Shown here piece after piece: positions 28,098 through 36,915 of a stretch of 64,000 nt of DNA. The stretch covers positions 2,542,001 to 2,606,000 of the forward strand of contig NZ_LT607803.1 in the NCBI RefSeq assembly GCF_900090195.1, read 5' to 3'. The notes under the pieces are model-generated. The model did no database searches, was not told where the DNA came from, and was given only the letters and a program-made list of their open reading frames with translations. Origin of the DNA: Variovorax sp. HW608. Its GTDB lineage: Bacteria > Pseudomonadota > Gammaproteobacteria > Burkholderiales > Burkholderiaceae_C. Numbering within the stretch: the first letter of the stretch is position 1; each line of letters starts with the position of its first letter. Position numbers and translations under genes: made by a program.

Positions 28098-29468
28098 TCA
28101 CGCCGCACAGAGCGCGGTCAGCGTGCGGATGTCGGAAATGGAAGCCAGCGTGCGGCAGTGCTTGGTGATCTCGTCCGCACGCGCCTGGCCGAGCACCGGC
28201 ACCACCAGCGAGGCGAACTTGGCCTCGAGCTGCGCGTCGGTCAGCGGGTTCTCGAGCGATCCGATGGCGTGTTCCACGTTCACTTCCACGCGACGGCCGT
28301 TGGTCAGCACCGCTGTCACGCGCACCGCGGCTTCGTCGATGCTGTCGTCGACCGTGGCCTGCACCTTGTTGCGCAGCGCGACCACGCGCGGGTCGTTGAC
28401 CACCGCATCGGAAAACTCCTCCTCCCCCGCGCGGCCGAAGAGCAGCCCGGCGGCGCAACCGTGGTAGACGCTGAACTTGCCCTGCAGCCCATCCTTCGGC
28501 TCCTTCTTGCCGGTCAGCTCCAGCACCAGCGAATGCACGCGCAGTTCGATGCGCTCGACCTGCTCGGAGCTGATGCCCCGCGCGCGCAGGCGCACGCAGG
28601 CGTCGATGCTCGGGTGGATCACGATCCCGCAGGCGAAGGGCTTGTAGGTGTTGAAGGAGATCTCGAAGCGCTCGCCGAGCTCGTCGGTCACTTCGTTCCA
28701 CGCGCGCTTTTCCGACACCACCTGCACGAAGCCGCGCGGCGCTTCGAGCGCGCGCTCGCTGGCCGTGAAGCCCTGGCTCGCGAGCAGCGCCGACATCAGC
28801 CCGGAGCGCGCCGCAGCGCCCGGGTGGAAAGGCTTGGTCATGGTGCCGAACTGCTCGCGCAGGCCCACCGGCTGCGACGCGGCGATGCCGAGCGCCATGG
28901 CGGTCTGCTTCTCGTCGAGCCTCAGAAGGCGTGCGCAACCCGCGGCAGCGCCGAGCATGCCGGTGGAGCCGGTGATGTGCCAGCCCCGGTCGTAGTGGTC
29001 CGGGTACATGGTGTTGCCGATGCGGCAGGCCACGTCGATGCCGAGCACCAGCGAGTCGATCACCGCGCGGCCGCTCGCACCGCGATGCTCCGCCAGGGCC
29101 AGCACCGCCGAGGCCACCGGCCCCGCGGGGTGGATGATGGTCTTGAGGTGCGTGTCGTCGAAGTCGAAAGTGTGCGAGGTGATGCCGTTGACCAGCGCGG
29201 CACTGGCCATGTCCACCCTCTCCGTGCTGCCGAGCACAGTGGCTTGCGGCGCGGGCCGCAGCAGGCGGACCGCCCCGAGCGTTGCGTGCGCTGCTTCATG
29301 ATATACCGCACCAATGGCGCAGCCGAGCCAGTTGTAGAAGGTGCGATGGGCCTCCCGCTCCACCGCGTCGCTCCAGCCGCGCGAGGCGTGGCCGGAGACG
29401 AAGCGGGCAAGGATGGCGGTGACCGGGGGTGCCGAGGTGTCGGCGGGAACGTGCGTGTTGCGTGCCAC
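28098..29468 (-). CDS. MmgE/PrpD family protein
   Basis: A 456-residue MmgE/PrpD-fold protein (2-methylcitrate dehydratase, cis-aconitate decarboxylase and relatives). Characteristic parts are NGITSHTFDFDDTHLKTIIH near residue 92, LVLGIDVACRIGNTMYPDHY and STGMLGAAAGCARLLRLDEK. It probably dehydrates or isomerises a hydroxylated di- or tricarboxylate; it is not in a prpBCD operon, so propionate use is not implied. The start is GTG at 29468, without a clear ribosome-binding site. Upstream lies a 5'-truncated Bug gene; downstream is the decarboxylating dehydrogenase gene. Confidence 0.88.
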   Translation of the reverse strand: MARNTHVPADTSAPPVTAILARFVSGHASRGWSDAVEREAHRTFYNWLGCAIGAVYHEAAHATLGAVRLLRPAPQATVLGSTERVDMASAALVNGITSHTFDFDDTHLKTIIHPAGPVASAVLALAEHRGASGRAVIDSLVLGIDVACRIGNTMYPDHYDRGWHITGSTGMLGAAAGCARLLRLDEKQTAMALGIAASQPVGLREQFGTMTKPFHPGAAARSGLMSALLASQGFTASERALEAPRGFVQVVSEKRAWNEVTDELGERFEISFNTYKPFACGIVIHPSIDACVRLRARGISSEQVERIELRVHSLVLELTGKKEPKDGLQGKFSVYHGCAAGLLFGRAGEEEFSDAVVNDPRVVALRNKVQATVDDSIDEAAVRVTAVLTNGRRVEVNVEHAIGSLENPLTDAQLEAKFASLVVPVLGQARADEITKHCRTLASISDIRTLTALCAA

Positions 29469-29520
29469 TGGAACTGAATCGGTTGCGGGGTTGAAAGAAA
29501 AATGGAATCTCTGCGCGGCG

Positions 29521-30189
29521 TCACTCGTCGAGCCGGATGCCGCGCGCCTTGGCGAGCGCGCTCCAGCGCGCGATCTCCGAGGCGATGTACTGGCCGAACT
29601 GGTCCGGCGTCATGGGCCAGGGCTCCACCGCCTCGCCCGCGAGTTTTTCCGCGAGGTCCGGCGACTTGAGCACCGCGACCTGCGTCTCGTTGAGCCGCCG
29701 CACGATGTCCGCCGGCATGCCCGCCGGGCCGACCGAGCCGTACCACTGCATCGCGTCGAAGCCCTTGAAGCCGACCTCTTCCATCGTCGGCACCTCCTTG
29801 AGCTGCGCGCTGCGCTCCTTGCCGGTGACGGCCAGCGCGCGCATGCGGCCCGAGCGCAGGTGCGGCAGCGCCGCCGCGAGGCCGGGGAACATCGCCTGCG
29901 TCTGGCCGCCGATCAGGTCGGTGATCGCGGGCGCGATGCCGCGGTAGGGGATGTGGACCATGATGGTCCCGGTTTCCTGCTTGAAGAGCTCCATCGTCAT
30001 GTGCGTGAGCGAACCCGCCCCGGCCGAGCCATAGCTCACCTTGCCCGGGTTGGCCTTCACGTACTGGATGAACTCGTCCACCGTGCTTGCGGGCACCGAG
30101 GCGTTGACCGCGAGCACGTTCGGCGTTGCGCCGATCATCCCGATCGGGGTGAAATCCTTGATCGCGTCGTAGCTGGCGGTAAATTGCAA
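29521..30189 (-). pseudogene. 5'-truncated Bug-family substrate-binding protein gene
   Basis: The frame encodes the last two-thirds of a Bug protein: YDAIKDFTPIGMIG, then VSYGSAGAGSLTHMTMELFK and GIAPAITDLIGGQTQAMFPG, ending normally. The first roughly 100 residues are missing, including the signal peptide and the first ligand-binding loop (compare the intact homologues at 6986 and 43453). A TTG at 30189 opens the frame, and a TAA stands in frame just upstream. The LysR gene begins 43 bases further, so a deletion or rearrangement joined the fragment to the LysR promoter. Without a signal peptide it cannot work as a periplasmic binder. Confidence 0.8.
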
Positions 30190-30231
30190 GTTTCTGGTGC
30201 TTTATTGCACTCTCTGCATGAATCGATCGCC

Positions 30232-31176
30232 ATGACCAAGCCTTCGCTGGCGGACCTTCGCGCCTTCGTCACCGTCGCCGAGACGCAGAGCTTCGCGGCC
30301 GCGGCGCGTGCGCTGTACCTTTCGCAGCCGGCCCTGTCGCGCCGCATCTCGCACCTCGAGGACATGCTGGAGGTGCGCCTGTTCGACCGCACCACGCGCA
30401 GCGTCGCGCTCACCACGCTCGGGCAGCGTTTCCTCGGGCAGGTGCGCGGCTTGATGGAAGAGCTCGACCGCTCGGTGCAGAGCCTGCGCGACGCGGCCGA
30501 GCTGGAGGCGGGCGACGTGACCATCGGCGTGGTGCTCTCGACCATCCACCACTTCATGCCGCCGGTGATCAACGCCTTCCGTGCCCGGCACCCACGCGTG
30601 CTGGTGCGCATCATCGAAGAGGGTGCGGACGAAGTGCTCGCCGCCGTCAAGCAGGGCGAGGCGGACTTCGCGCTCAACTACATCGGCATGCAGGACCCCG
30701 AAGTCGAGTTCACGCCGCTGCTGAAGGAGCCCTACGTGCTGGCCGTGCCCGCGGGACATCCGCTGGCCAGGCGCCGCTCGGTGGGCTGGGAGGAGCTCGC
30801 GGACTACCCGCACGCGCGGGTGTCGCAGGCGAGCCGCAACCGGCTGTTCATCGACCAGGCGCTGGCCGAGCTGCCGCCCCTGCCCCGCCCGGTCTGCGAA
30901 GTGCGGCACGTCTCGACGCTGATCGGCCTCGTCGAGCACGGGATGGGCGTCGCGGTGGTGCCGCAGCTCACGCTGCCGCACAGGCCGGGCTCGGTGGTCG
31001 GCGTGCGGCTCGAAAAGCCCGCGATCAGCCGGCCCATCGGCATCATCAAGCGCGCCGGGCGCAGCCTGTCGCCGGCCGCCGAGGCCTTCGCGGAGCTGCT
31101 CGCGAACGCGAGCCGTGCGGCGCTGAACTCGGCGCGGCGCAGCCAGGGCAGGCAGAATCAGCTTCCGGGCCGGTGA
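30232..31176 (+). CDS. LysR-family transcriptional regulator
   Basis: A 314-residue LysR regulator. The N-terminal helix-turn-helix has LRAFVTVAETQSFAAAARAL followed by YLSQPALSRRISHLEDMLEV (residues about 6-45). The C-terminal effector domain follows (GDVTIGVVLSTIHHFMPPVI). The ATG at 30232 starts the canonical LysR N-terminus. It is divergent from the truncated Bug gene and the PrpD operon, which it would normally regulate. Only 42 bases separate it from the Bug remnant, so the original divergent control region may be damaged. It most likely responds to a carboxylic acid. Confidence 0.92.
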   Translation: MTKPSLADLRAFVTVAETQSFAAAARALYLSQPALSRRISHLEDMLEVRLFDRTTRSVALTTLGQRFLGQVRGLMEELDRSVQSLRDAAELEAGDVTIGVVLSTIHHFMPPVINAFRARHPRVLVRIIEEGADEVLAAVKQGEADFALNYIGMQDPEVEFTPLLKEPYVLAVPAGHPLARRRSVGWEELADYPHARVSQASRNRLFIDQALAELPPLPRPVCEVRHVSTLIGLVEHGMGVAVVPQLTLPHRPGSVVGVRLEKPAISRPIGIIKRAGRSLSPAAEAFAELLANASRAALNSARRSQGRQNQLPGR

Positions 31177-31221
31177 AATGCCGGCACAGGGCGCAATCTT
31201 CGATTTCCGGTGGAGTGTCCG

Positions 31222-32301
31222 ATGGCGATGTTGCTGAGCGAGATCCAGTGGAGCGATCCGGTGCTGCCGGCGTCGCCCGATGCGAAGTGGGAAGCCGAAC
31301 TCAAGCGGCGCGGCGCCCAGGTCCTCGAGGTGGACCGGCGGGTCGCCCCGATCGGCTGGCTGCGCGAGGCCGCCTACCAGGCCACCAACTACATCCCCGC
31401 CGCCGTGCCCGAGCGCATGCACCGCATGGGCAGCATGGTGACGGCGCAGGAGAACGCCTGCCGCTACTGCTACGGCGCCAACCGCGCGTTCATGAAGGTG
31501 CTGGGCTATCGCGAGTCCTTCATCCAGCAGGTCGAGCGCGATGTGCTGCTGGCCGATCTCGACGACAAGCAGCGCGCCTTCATCGCCTTCTGCCGCCGCC
31601 TCGCGCGCTCGAAGCCGCGGCCGGCCGCGGCCGACCGCGCGGCGCTGCTCGCGAGCGGCTACACGCCCACGCAGGTCGGCGAGATCGCGTTCGCGATCTC
31701 CTTCGGGTGCTTCTACAACCGCGTGAGCACGCTGCTGGCGTGCCCGCCCGAGCAGAAGTTCGAACACATGGCGGCCGGCCCGATGCGCTGGGTGATCGCC
31801 CTTGCAATGCGCTGGACGAAGAAGCCCGAAAGCCCGCCACCGGCCACGACGGACCTGGCCGTGCTGACAGCCGGCCCCTTCGGCGCGGTGCTCGCGCCGC
31901 TCGCCGGCCTTGGCGCGGGCAGTGTCATGAAGGCGGCGCTCGACGGCTCCTTCGAGCCCGGCGCGCTCAGCCGCAGCGCGAAGGGACTGATGTTCGCGGT
32001 GATCGCGCGCACGATCGGCTGCCCGCATTGCGAAGCGGCGGCCGTCCGGCTGTTGCAGAACGAAGGCCTCGGCCAGGCCGAGATCGACGGCGCCATCGGC
32101 ACGCTGCGCTCGCCCCGTCTCGCAGCGCGCGAGGAAAACCTTCTCTCATGGGCCCGGGACACGGTCTACTACGAGCCCTCGTCCATCCAGCAGAAGACCC
32201 GCGCGCTCGGCGCCGAGCTGGGCCCCGCCGCACTGCTGGAAGCCATCGGCGTTGCAGCGCTCGCGAACGGCACCGTCCGCCTCGCGATGCTGCTGGAGTG
32301 A
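31222..32301 (+). CDS. AhpD/carboxymuconolactone-decarboxylase-like protein with two CxxC motifs
   Basis: A 359-residue alpha-helical protein of the AhpD-like/CMD superfamily. It has one C-x-x-C in ENACRYCYGANRAFMKVLGY near residue 78 and a second in ARTIGCPHCEAAAVRLL near residue 265, which suggests two fused AhpD-like domains. AhpD proteins use such cysteines for peroxide reduction with thiol relays. The ATG at 31222 is preferred over the GTG at 31210 because GGTGGAG lies six bases before it. Its TGA overlaps the ATG of the cyclase gene by one base, so the two are translationally coupled. The physiological partner is unknown. Confidence 0.82.
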   Translation: MAMLLSEIQWSDPVLPASPDAKWEAELKRRGAQVLEVDRRVAPIGWLREAAYQATNYIPAAVPERMHRMGSMVTAQENACRYCYGANRAFMKVLGYRESFIQQVERDVLLADLDDKQRAFIAFCRRLARSKPRPAAADRAALLASGYTPTQVGEIAFAISFGCFYNRVSTLLACPPEQKFEHMAAGPMRWVIALAMRWTKKPESPPPATTDLAVLTAGPFGAVLAPLAGLGAGSVMKAALDGSFEPGALSRSAKGLMFAVIARTIGCPHCEAAAVRLLQNEGLGQAEIDGAIGTLRSPRLAAREENLLSWARDTVYYEPSSIQQKTRALGAELGPAALLEAIGVAALANGTVRLAMLLE

Positions 32302-33071
32302 TGGCGCTGGGCTGGGTTCTTGCCGCAATCGGGGCGGCCGCCGTGGCGGCATTGGCCGCGCTGGCGCTGCGCATGCGGCACCAGAACGGCCAGCTCGAAA
32401 GGCTGCTCCTCGCCACCGACGACAAGCTGGAGCAGCTCCAGCGCCAGTTCGAGCGCTTCGTGCCGGCCGATGTGGTGGAACGCCTGACCCTCGGCGGCGA
32501 CACCTTCGCGCCCGAGCGCCGGCAGGTGACGATGCTGTTCGCCGACCTGCGCGGCTTCACCGCGCTGTGCGACCGGCTCGACCCGGCCGTGACCGTGAGC
32601 GTCCTCAACGACTACTTCCGCCACATGACGCTGGCGATCACGCGCCACCACGGCCATGTGACCGAATTCGTCGGCGACGGCCTGCTGGCGCTGTTCGGCG
32701 CGATGGAGCCCAATCCCTGGCAGGCGCGCGACGCGGTGCTGGCCGCGCTCGACATGCGCGCCGAACTGGCGCGCTACAACGCCACGCTGCGCGAGAAGGG
32801 CCTGCCCGAGCTGCGCTTCGGCGTCGGCATCCACGGCGGCGAGGTAGTGGCCGGCGTGATCGGCACCGCGGGGCTGTCGAAGTTCAGCGTGACCGGCGAC
32901 CCGATCAACGTCGCCTCGCGGGTCGAGGGGCTGACCAGCAAGTACGAGGTCGACCTCCTGATCACCGAGGACATCCGCCGCGCGCTCGACGACCGGTTCC
33001 GCCTGCGGCCGATGCCGCCCGCGATGGTCAAGGGCAAGGCGGAGCCGATCCAGACCTACTTTCTCGAGTGA
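32301..33071 (+). CDS. Membrane-anchored class III adenylate/guanylate cyclase
   Basis: A 256-residue protein with an N-terminal membrane segment (LAAIGAAAVAALAALALRM), a short coiled linker (NGQLERLLLATDDKLEQLQR) and a class III cyclase domain from about residue 65. Metal-binding aspartates are visible in VTMLFADLRGFTALCDRL and TEFVGDGLLALFGAM, and the ribose/transition-state region in FSVTGDPINVASRVEGLTS. It makes cAMP or cGMP, which the cNMP-binding proteins near actP could sense. Its start overlaps the stop of the AhpD-like gene, and its last 16 bases overlap the convergent DUF899 gene. Confidence 0.9.
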   Translation: MALGWVLAAIGAAAVAALAALALRMRHQNGQLERLLLATDDKLEQLQRQFERFVPADVVERLTLGGDTFAPERRQVTMLFADLRGFTALCDRLDPAVTVSVLNDYFRHMTLAITRHHGHVTEFVGDGLLALFGAMEPNPWQARDAVLAALDMRAELARYNATLREKGLPELRFGVGIHGGEVVAGVIGTAGLSKFSVTGDPINVASRVEGLTSKYEVDLLITEDIRRALDDRFRLRPMPPAMVKGKAEPIQTYFLE

Positions 33072-33823
33072 TCCTTGCGGAACGCGGCCTCGCCGGCATC
33101 CGACACCTCCACCCACTTCTTGTCGGGCTCGGCGTCGGCGGCGTAGCTGTCATGCCAGTTCCACCATTTGTAGGGCGGGGTCTGCGGGTAGCCTTCGGGC
33201 GAGTCCTCCCAGGCTTCCTGCCGGCCCAGCGGCGTGATGTCGAGGTAGTTCCAGGTGCCGCCCATCTGCTCGTCGCCGCGGTTGTTGACGAAGTAGGTGC
33301 GGAAGATGCGATCGCCATCCTGGAAGAACACATTGGTCCCGTGCCACTCGCCGACCCCGAAGTCGGCATCGAAGCTGTCGGTGACGGTGAACCACGGGAT
33401 GTCCTCCCAGCCCATGCGCGCCTTCAGCCGCGCGATGTCCGCCTGCGGCGCCCGCGAGACGAAGACGAGCGTGGTGTCGCGGGCGTTGAGGTGCGCGAGA
33501 TGCGCAACCTGGTCCGCCACCATCGAACAGCCCCGGCAGGCATGCTCGGGCCAGCCGAACACCCCGGGCTCGTAGAAGGCGCGGTAGACGATGAGCTGGC
33601 GGCGGCCATCGAACAGCTCAAGCAAGCTTCGCTTGCCCGTGGGGCCTTCGAAGACGTATGGCTTTTCCACTGCCATCCACGGCATTCGCCGACGCTCGGC
33701 GGCCAGTGCGTCGCGCGCGTGGGTCAGCGCCTTCTCTTTCGCGAGCAGCTGCCCGCGGGCCGTTTCCCACGCCTCGCGCGACACGACCCGCGGGGTGTGC
33801 ATCTTCTGGGTTGATGAGCTCAT
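33056..33823 (-). CDS. DUF899 family thioredoxin-like protein
   Basis: A 255-residue DUF899 protein. Typical segments are VVSREAWETARGQLLAKEKA near the start, YRAFYEPGVFGWPEHACRGC near residue 95 with a Cys pair (C-R-G-C), and WHGTNVFFQDGDRIFRTYFV. The family has a thioredoxin-like fold; its chemistry is unknown. The ATG at 33823 is chosen because AGGAGATTGCAACC precedes it. It is monocistronic and converges on the cyclase gene, overlapping its 3' end by 16 bases. Confidence 0.85.
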   Translation of the reverse strand: MSSSTQKMHTPRVVSREAWETARGQLLAKEKALTHARDALAAERRRMPWMAVEKPYVFEGPTGKRSLLELFDGRRQLIVYRAFYEPGVFGWPEHACRGCSMVADQVAHLAHLNARDTTLVFVSRAPQADIARLKARMGWEDIPWFTVTDSFDADFGVGEWHGTNVFFQDGDRIFRTYFVNNRGDEQMGGTWNYLDITPLGRQEAWEDSPEGYPQTPPYKWWNWHDSYAADAEPDKKWVEVSDAGEAAFRKDHSRK

Positions 33824-33980
33824 GGTTGCAATCTCCTGGTCTGGAAAAGGCCAGTCTGTCACCGGCGCGCGAGGGGTGGGAGTAACAAGTTTGGCGGCTT
33901 TCCGGTGAAGCAATGCCGGTCCGCCGTTGCCATCGGCGCGGGCGCGGCGTATCGTGGGCGCGTTGAGGGAGGAGCACCCC

Positions 33981-34406
33981 ATGCCTTCGCCAGCAAGCCC
34001 ACTCCACAGCGCGGCGCGTCCCGCGCAAGCGATGCCCCTGGGCGCGTGGAGCCCAGGCGAGGCCGCTCGGCCGTCGTCGCAGGCCGCGCCGTGCGAGCGC
34101 GCGGTGCGGGCGATCTGGCGGCGCCTGGATGAGCACGACCTCGTGGACGCGCATGTGCGCGACGAACTCGCGACGGTCCTCGAAGCCCTGACGGCGCTTC
34201 CACTCGGCAACCGTCCCCAGCGGCTGATCGGCGTCCTCAGGCAACCCGATCCGCTCGATCCTTCGCACCTGTACTGGCTGACCCGCCGCCTGCTGACGCT
34301 CGTGCCCGAGCTGCAGGCCATTGCGCGCGCCGGCCAGGAACCGGCCGGCGCGCTGCGCCGCGATATGCCCATCGATGCGATCGATGCCTACCAGCCGCTC
34401 GACTGA
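33981..34406 (+). CDS. Hypothetical protein upstream of cytochrome b561
   Basis: A 141-residue soluble protein that I do not recognise. The N-terminal 40 residues are Pro/Ala/Ser-rich and probably disordered; the rest is helical (ERAVRAIWRRLDEHDLVDAH, TVLEALTALPLGNRPQRLIG). GGAGG lies eight bases before the ATG at 33981. Its 3' end overlaps the start of the cytochrome b561 gene, so it belongs to that operon. The reading frame has strong G/C third-position bias, supporting a real gene. Confidence 0.6.
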   Translation: MPSPASPLHSAARPAQAMPLGAWSPGEAARPSSQAAPCERAVRAIWRRLDEHDLVDAHVRDELATVLEALTALPLGNRPQRLIGVLRQPDPLDPSHLYWLTRRLLTLVPELQAIARAGQEPAGALRRDMPIDAIDAYQPLD

Positions 34407-34971
34407 CCGGCCGGGTGCGCCCGCGTCTTCAGGAGCGGGCTGGAGCGCCGTCGCCAAGTTCCTCCACTGGACCATCGCCGCGCTCATCCTGGCGCAGTTC
34501 GTGGCCGGATGGCTGGCGGTGAGTTGGCCGCTGTCGCCGACCCAACTGGATCTCTTCGTGTGGCACAAGTCGACCGGCATGCTCGTTCTCGCGCTCGCGG
34601 TGGTGCGGCTGGCCTGGCGTGCGACGCACCGCCCGCCGCCCTGGCCATCGAACATGCCGCGCTGGGAGCGCATCGCGGCGCGCCTCACGCATGGCCTCCT
34701 GTACGCGGTGATGATCGTCATGCCGTTGACCGGATGGGTGGTCAGCTCCGCGGCCGGCGTGCCGTTCAGCATCTACTGGCTGATTCCGCTGCCCTCGCTC
34801 GTCGCGCCGGACGATCGTCTGGCCGACATCGTCGCGGGTGTACACCTCGGGCTGGGCATCGTGCTCATCGTGCTGCTGGTGCTGCACGTGGCCGCGGCGC
34901 TGCGGCATCACTATGTCAAGCGCGATGATGTGCTGGTCCGCATGCTGCCGCGGAGAAAGACATCCCGATGA
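34384..34971 (+). CDS. Cytochrome b561 family protein
   Basis: A 195-residue four-helix membrane cytochrome b. Histidines for haem ligation sit in KFLHWTIAALILAQFVAGW, LFVWHKSTGMLVLALAVVRL, RLTHGLLYAVMIVMPLTGWV and GVHLGLGIVLIVLLVLHVAA, one set per helix, as in CybB/YodB proteins. It passes electrons from the quinone pool or to periplasmic acceptors. The start is uncertain: ATGs at 34375 and 34384 are both possible and neither has a clear ribosome-binding site. It overlaps the following YceI gene by ATGA, a common pairing in proteobacteria. Confidence 0.9.
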   Translation: MPTSRSTDRPGAPASSGAGWSAVAKFLHWTIAALILAQFVAGWLAVSWPLSPTQLDLFVWHKSTGMLVLALAVVRLAWRATHRPPPWPSNMPRWERIAARLTHGLLYAVMIVMPLTGWVVSSAAGVPFSIYWLIPLPSLVAPDDRLADIVAGVHLGLGIVLIVLLVLHVAAALRHHYVKRDDVLVRMLPRRKTSR

Positions 34972-35546
34972 GCCAACCCGCCATGACCGCCCGCCGGCTC
35001 GCCGCCCTGCTCGCCGGCCTGGCCTTCCCTTTCGGCTCGGCCTGCGCGGCCGACTGGAAGCTGGAGCCCGTCGCGAGCCGCCTCGAATTCGCCGCCACGT
35101 TCGAGAAGACGCCTGCGCCGGGCGTCTTCCGCGAGTTCGACGTCAAGCTCAGCCTCGACCCGGCCCAGGATGACGCGGGCCGCCTCGACGTGACGATCAA
35201 CGTCGCGAGCGCGGACATGGCGAGCGCCGACATCAACAAGGCGATCGCCGGCCCCGAATGGTTCGACTTCGCGCGCTTCCGGCAGGCAGAGTTCCACGCG
35301 ACCGAGATCCGCCGCACGCAGCCCAATGCCTTCGTCGCCCGCGGCACGCTGACCCTCAAGGGCGCGCAGCAACCGGTCGAAGTCCCGTTCTCGTGGAGCG
35401 AATCGGGCAGCACCGCGAACATGGAAGGCAAGTTCGTCGTCAAGCGAGGCGCCTTCGGCATCGGCACCGGGGAATGGACGACGACGACGACCATCGGCGC
35501 GGATGTCACGGTCACGTTCAAGGTGCGGTTGCGCAAGGCCGCATGA
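34968..35546 (+). CDS. YceI family periplasmic protein
   Basis: A 192-residue YceI-like lipocalin-fold protein with a signal peptide (residues about 1-27, ending SACAAD). Family features are DWKLEPVASRLEFAATFEKT and the later ARGTLTLKGAQQPVEVPF. YceI proteins bind long polyisoprenoids such as quinone derivatives in the periplasm, which fits coupling to the cytochrome b561 gene that overlaps it by four bases. Its stop overlaps the ATG of a second YceI-like gene (ATGA). Function in this organism is inferred. Confidence 0.9.
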   Translation: MSQPAMTARRLAALLAGLAFPFGSACAADWKLEPVASRLEFAATFEKTPAPGVFREFDVKLSLDPAQDDAGRLDVTINVASADMASADINKAIAGPEWFDFARFRQAEFHATEIRRTQPNAFVARGTLTLKGAQQPVEVPFSWSESGSTANMEGKFVVKRGAFGIGTGEWTTTTTIGADVTVTFKVRLRKAA

Positions 35547-36274
35547 AAGCGATGCCTGTCGCCGCCATTGCGCGCGCTGTGGTCGTTGCGCTCGCGGCAG
35601 TGCTGGCTGCATGCGGATCTGCGCCGAAGCAGCAGGCAGCGCCGGAGGCAGCGCCCGCGCGTGCGCCGCAGGGCTTTCCCGTGGACGTCTACGAGCGGCT
35701 GGCGGCGCAGGGCGAGGCGGTCTATCGCGTCGGCCCGGCCGACGCGCTCGTGGTGCTCACCGTCCGGCGCGGCGGATCGCTCGGGCGGCTCGGGCATGAC
35801 CACGTCATCGCCAGCCGTTCGATGCAGGGCTTCGTCGCACCCGCGCAAGGCCGCGCCGACCTCTACATGCCGCTGGCCGAACTCACCGTCGATGAGCCCG
35901 CGCTGCGAACCGAAGCCGGGCTCGACACGCAGCCGACTGCATCCGACATCGAAGGCACGCGGACCAACATGCAGGACAAGGTGCTGCGGGTGCAGGAGTT
36001 TCCATATGCGCTCGTGCAGGTGCGCGGCGTGGATGCGAAGACGCAGCCCGCGTCGGCGAACGTCTCGATCACATTGCTCGGAACCACCCGGACCTCGACC
36101 ATGCCGCTGATCCTCGTCACCACGCAGGACGCCTTGCGCGCGATCGGCATGACGGAACTGAAGCAATCCGAATTCGGCATCGCCCCCTTTTCGCTGCTCG
36201 GCGGTGCACTGCAGGTCGAGGACGCATTCAAGGTCCGCTTCGACATCCGCGCCCGCGCGTCGATGAGTCCATGA
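35543..36274 (+). CDS. YceI-like lipoprotein
   Basis: A 243-residue protein with a lipoprotein signal peptide (lipobox LAAC near residue 23), then a Pro/Ala/Gln-rich linker and a YceI-like domain (RRGGSLGRLGHDHVIASRSM near residue 77, FGIAPFSLLGGALQVEDAFK near the end). It differs from its neighbour in being lipidated and longer. It overlaps both flanking genes by ATGA, so it is the third or fourth gene of a tightly coupled envelope operon. The lipid ligand, if any, is unknown. Confidence 0.82.
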   Translation: MKAMPVAAIARAVVVALAAVLAACGSAPKQQAAPEAAPARAPQGFPVDVYERLAAQGEAVYRVGPADALVVLTVRRGGSLGRLGHDHVIASRSMQGFVAPAQGRADLYMPLAELTVDEPALRTEAGLDTQPTASDIEGTRTNMQDKVLRVQEFPYALVQVRGVDAKTQPASANVSITLLGTTRTSTMPLILVTTQDALRAIGMTELKQSEFGIAPFSLLGGALQVEDAFKVRFDIRARASMSP

Positions 36275-36837
36275 GCCGGGCAGGCAAGCTGCTGGCTGCC
36301 GTGGCCTTGATGATGCTCGGCGCTCCATCGCTCGCGCAGGGCGTGAACATCGAAACCCATCGGAGGGATGAAACCATCACCGTCGAGGTCGCCGCCGAAA
36401 TGCCGGTCGATCCGCGCACCGTGTGGAGCGTCATCACCGACTACGACCATCTCGCGGGCTTCATCCCCTACATGCGCAGCTCGCGCGCGCTGCAGCGCGA
36501 TGCCGACCGCGTGATCGTGGAGCAGACCGGCGAGCTGGTGTTCCTCTTCTTCCGGCAGCCGGTGGAAGTGACGCTCGCAGTCGTCGAATCCCCCCCGACC
36601 CGCGTGGCGGCGCGCGCCATCGGCGGCAACCTCAAGGCGCTGGAAGGCCGCTACACCATCGAAAGCCTGCCCTCGGGCTACACGCGGCTTTCCTACTCCG
36701 GGCGTCTGGTACCCGATTTCGACGTACCGCCGGTCATCGGCAGGATCGCGCTGCAGAGCGTGATGTCCCGCCAGTTCGATGCGATGGTCAGGGAGATCGT
36801 GCGGCGCGATGCGGAGCGGGCCGCAACGGCGCGCTAG
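36271..36837 (+). CDS. Exported SRPBCC/START-like (coenzyme Q-binding type) protein
   Basis: A 188-residue protein with a signal peptide (residues 1-23, LGAPSLAQG) and an SRPBCC/polyketide-cyclase-like domain: AAEMPVDPRTVWSVITDYDH near residue 41, where the PxxxVW..DY motif opens the hydrophobic cup. The fold binds large lipophilic ligands. Following cytochrome b561 and two YceI proteins in one overlapping operon, it may handle a quinone or isoprenoid in the periplasm, which is inference. It is the last gene of that operon. Confidence 0.82.
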   Translation: MSRAGKLLAAVALMMLGAPSLAQGVNIETHRRDETITVEVAAEMPVDPRTVWSVITDYDHLAGFIPYMRSSRALQRDADRVIVEQTGELVFLFFRQPVEVTLAVVESPPTRVAARAIGGNLKALEGRYTIESLPSGYTRLSYSGRLVPDFDVPPVIGRIALQSVMSRQFDAMVREIVRRDAERAATAR

Positions 36838-36915
36838 GAAAAAGCTGGAACGCCAGCCGCGCAGTCCACACCAAACAAGACGGAACATCAAGGCCGACCG
36901 CCTCAAGGAATCTTC

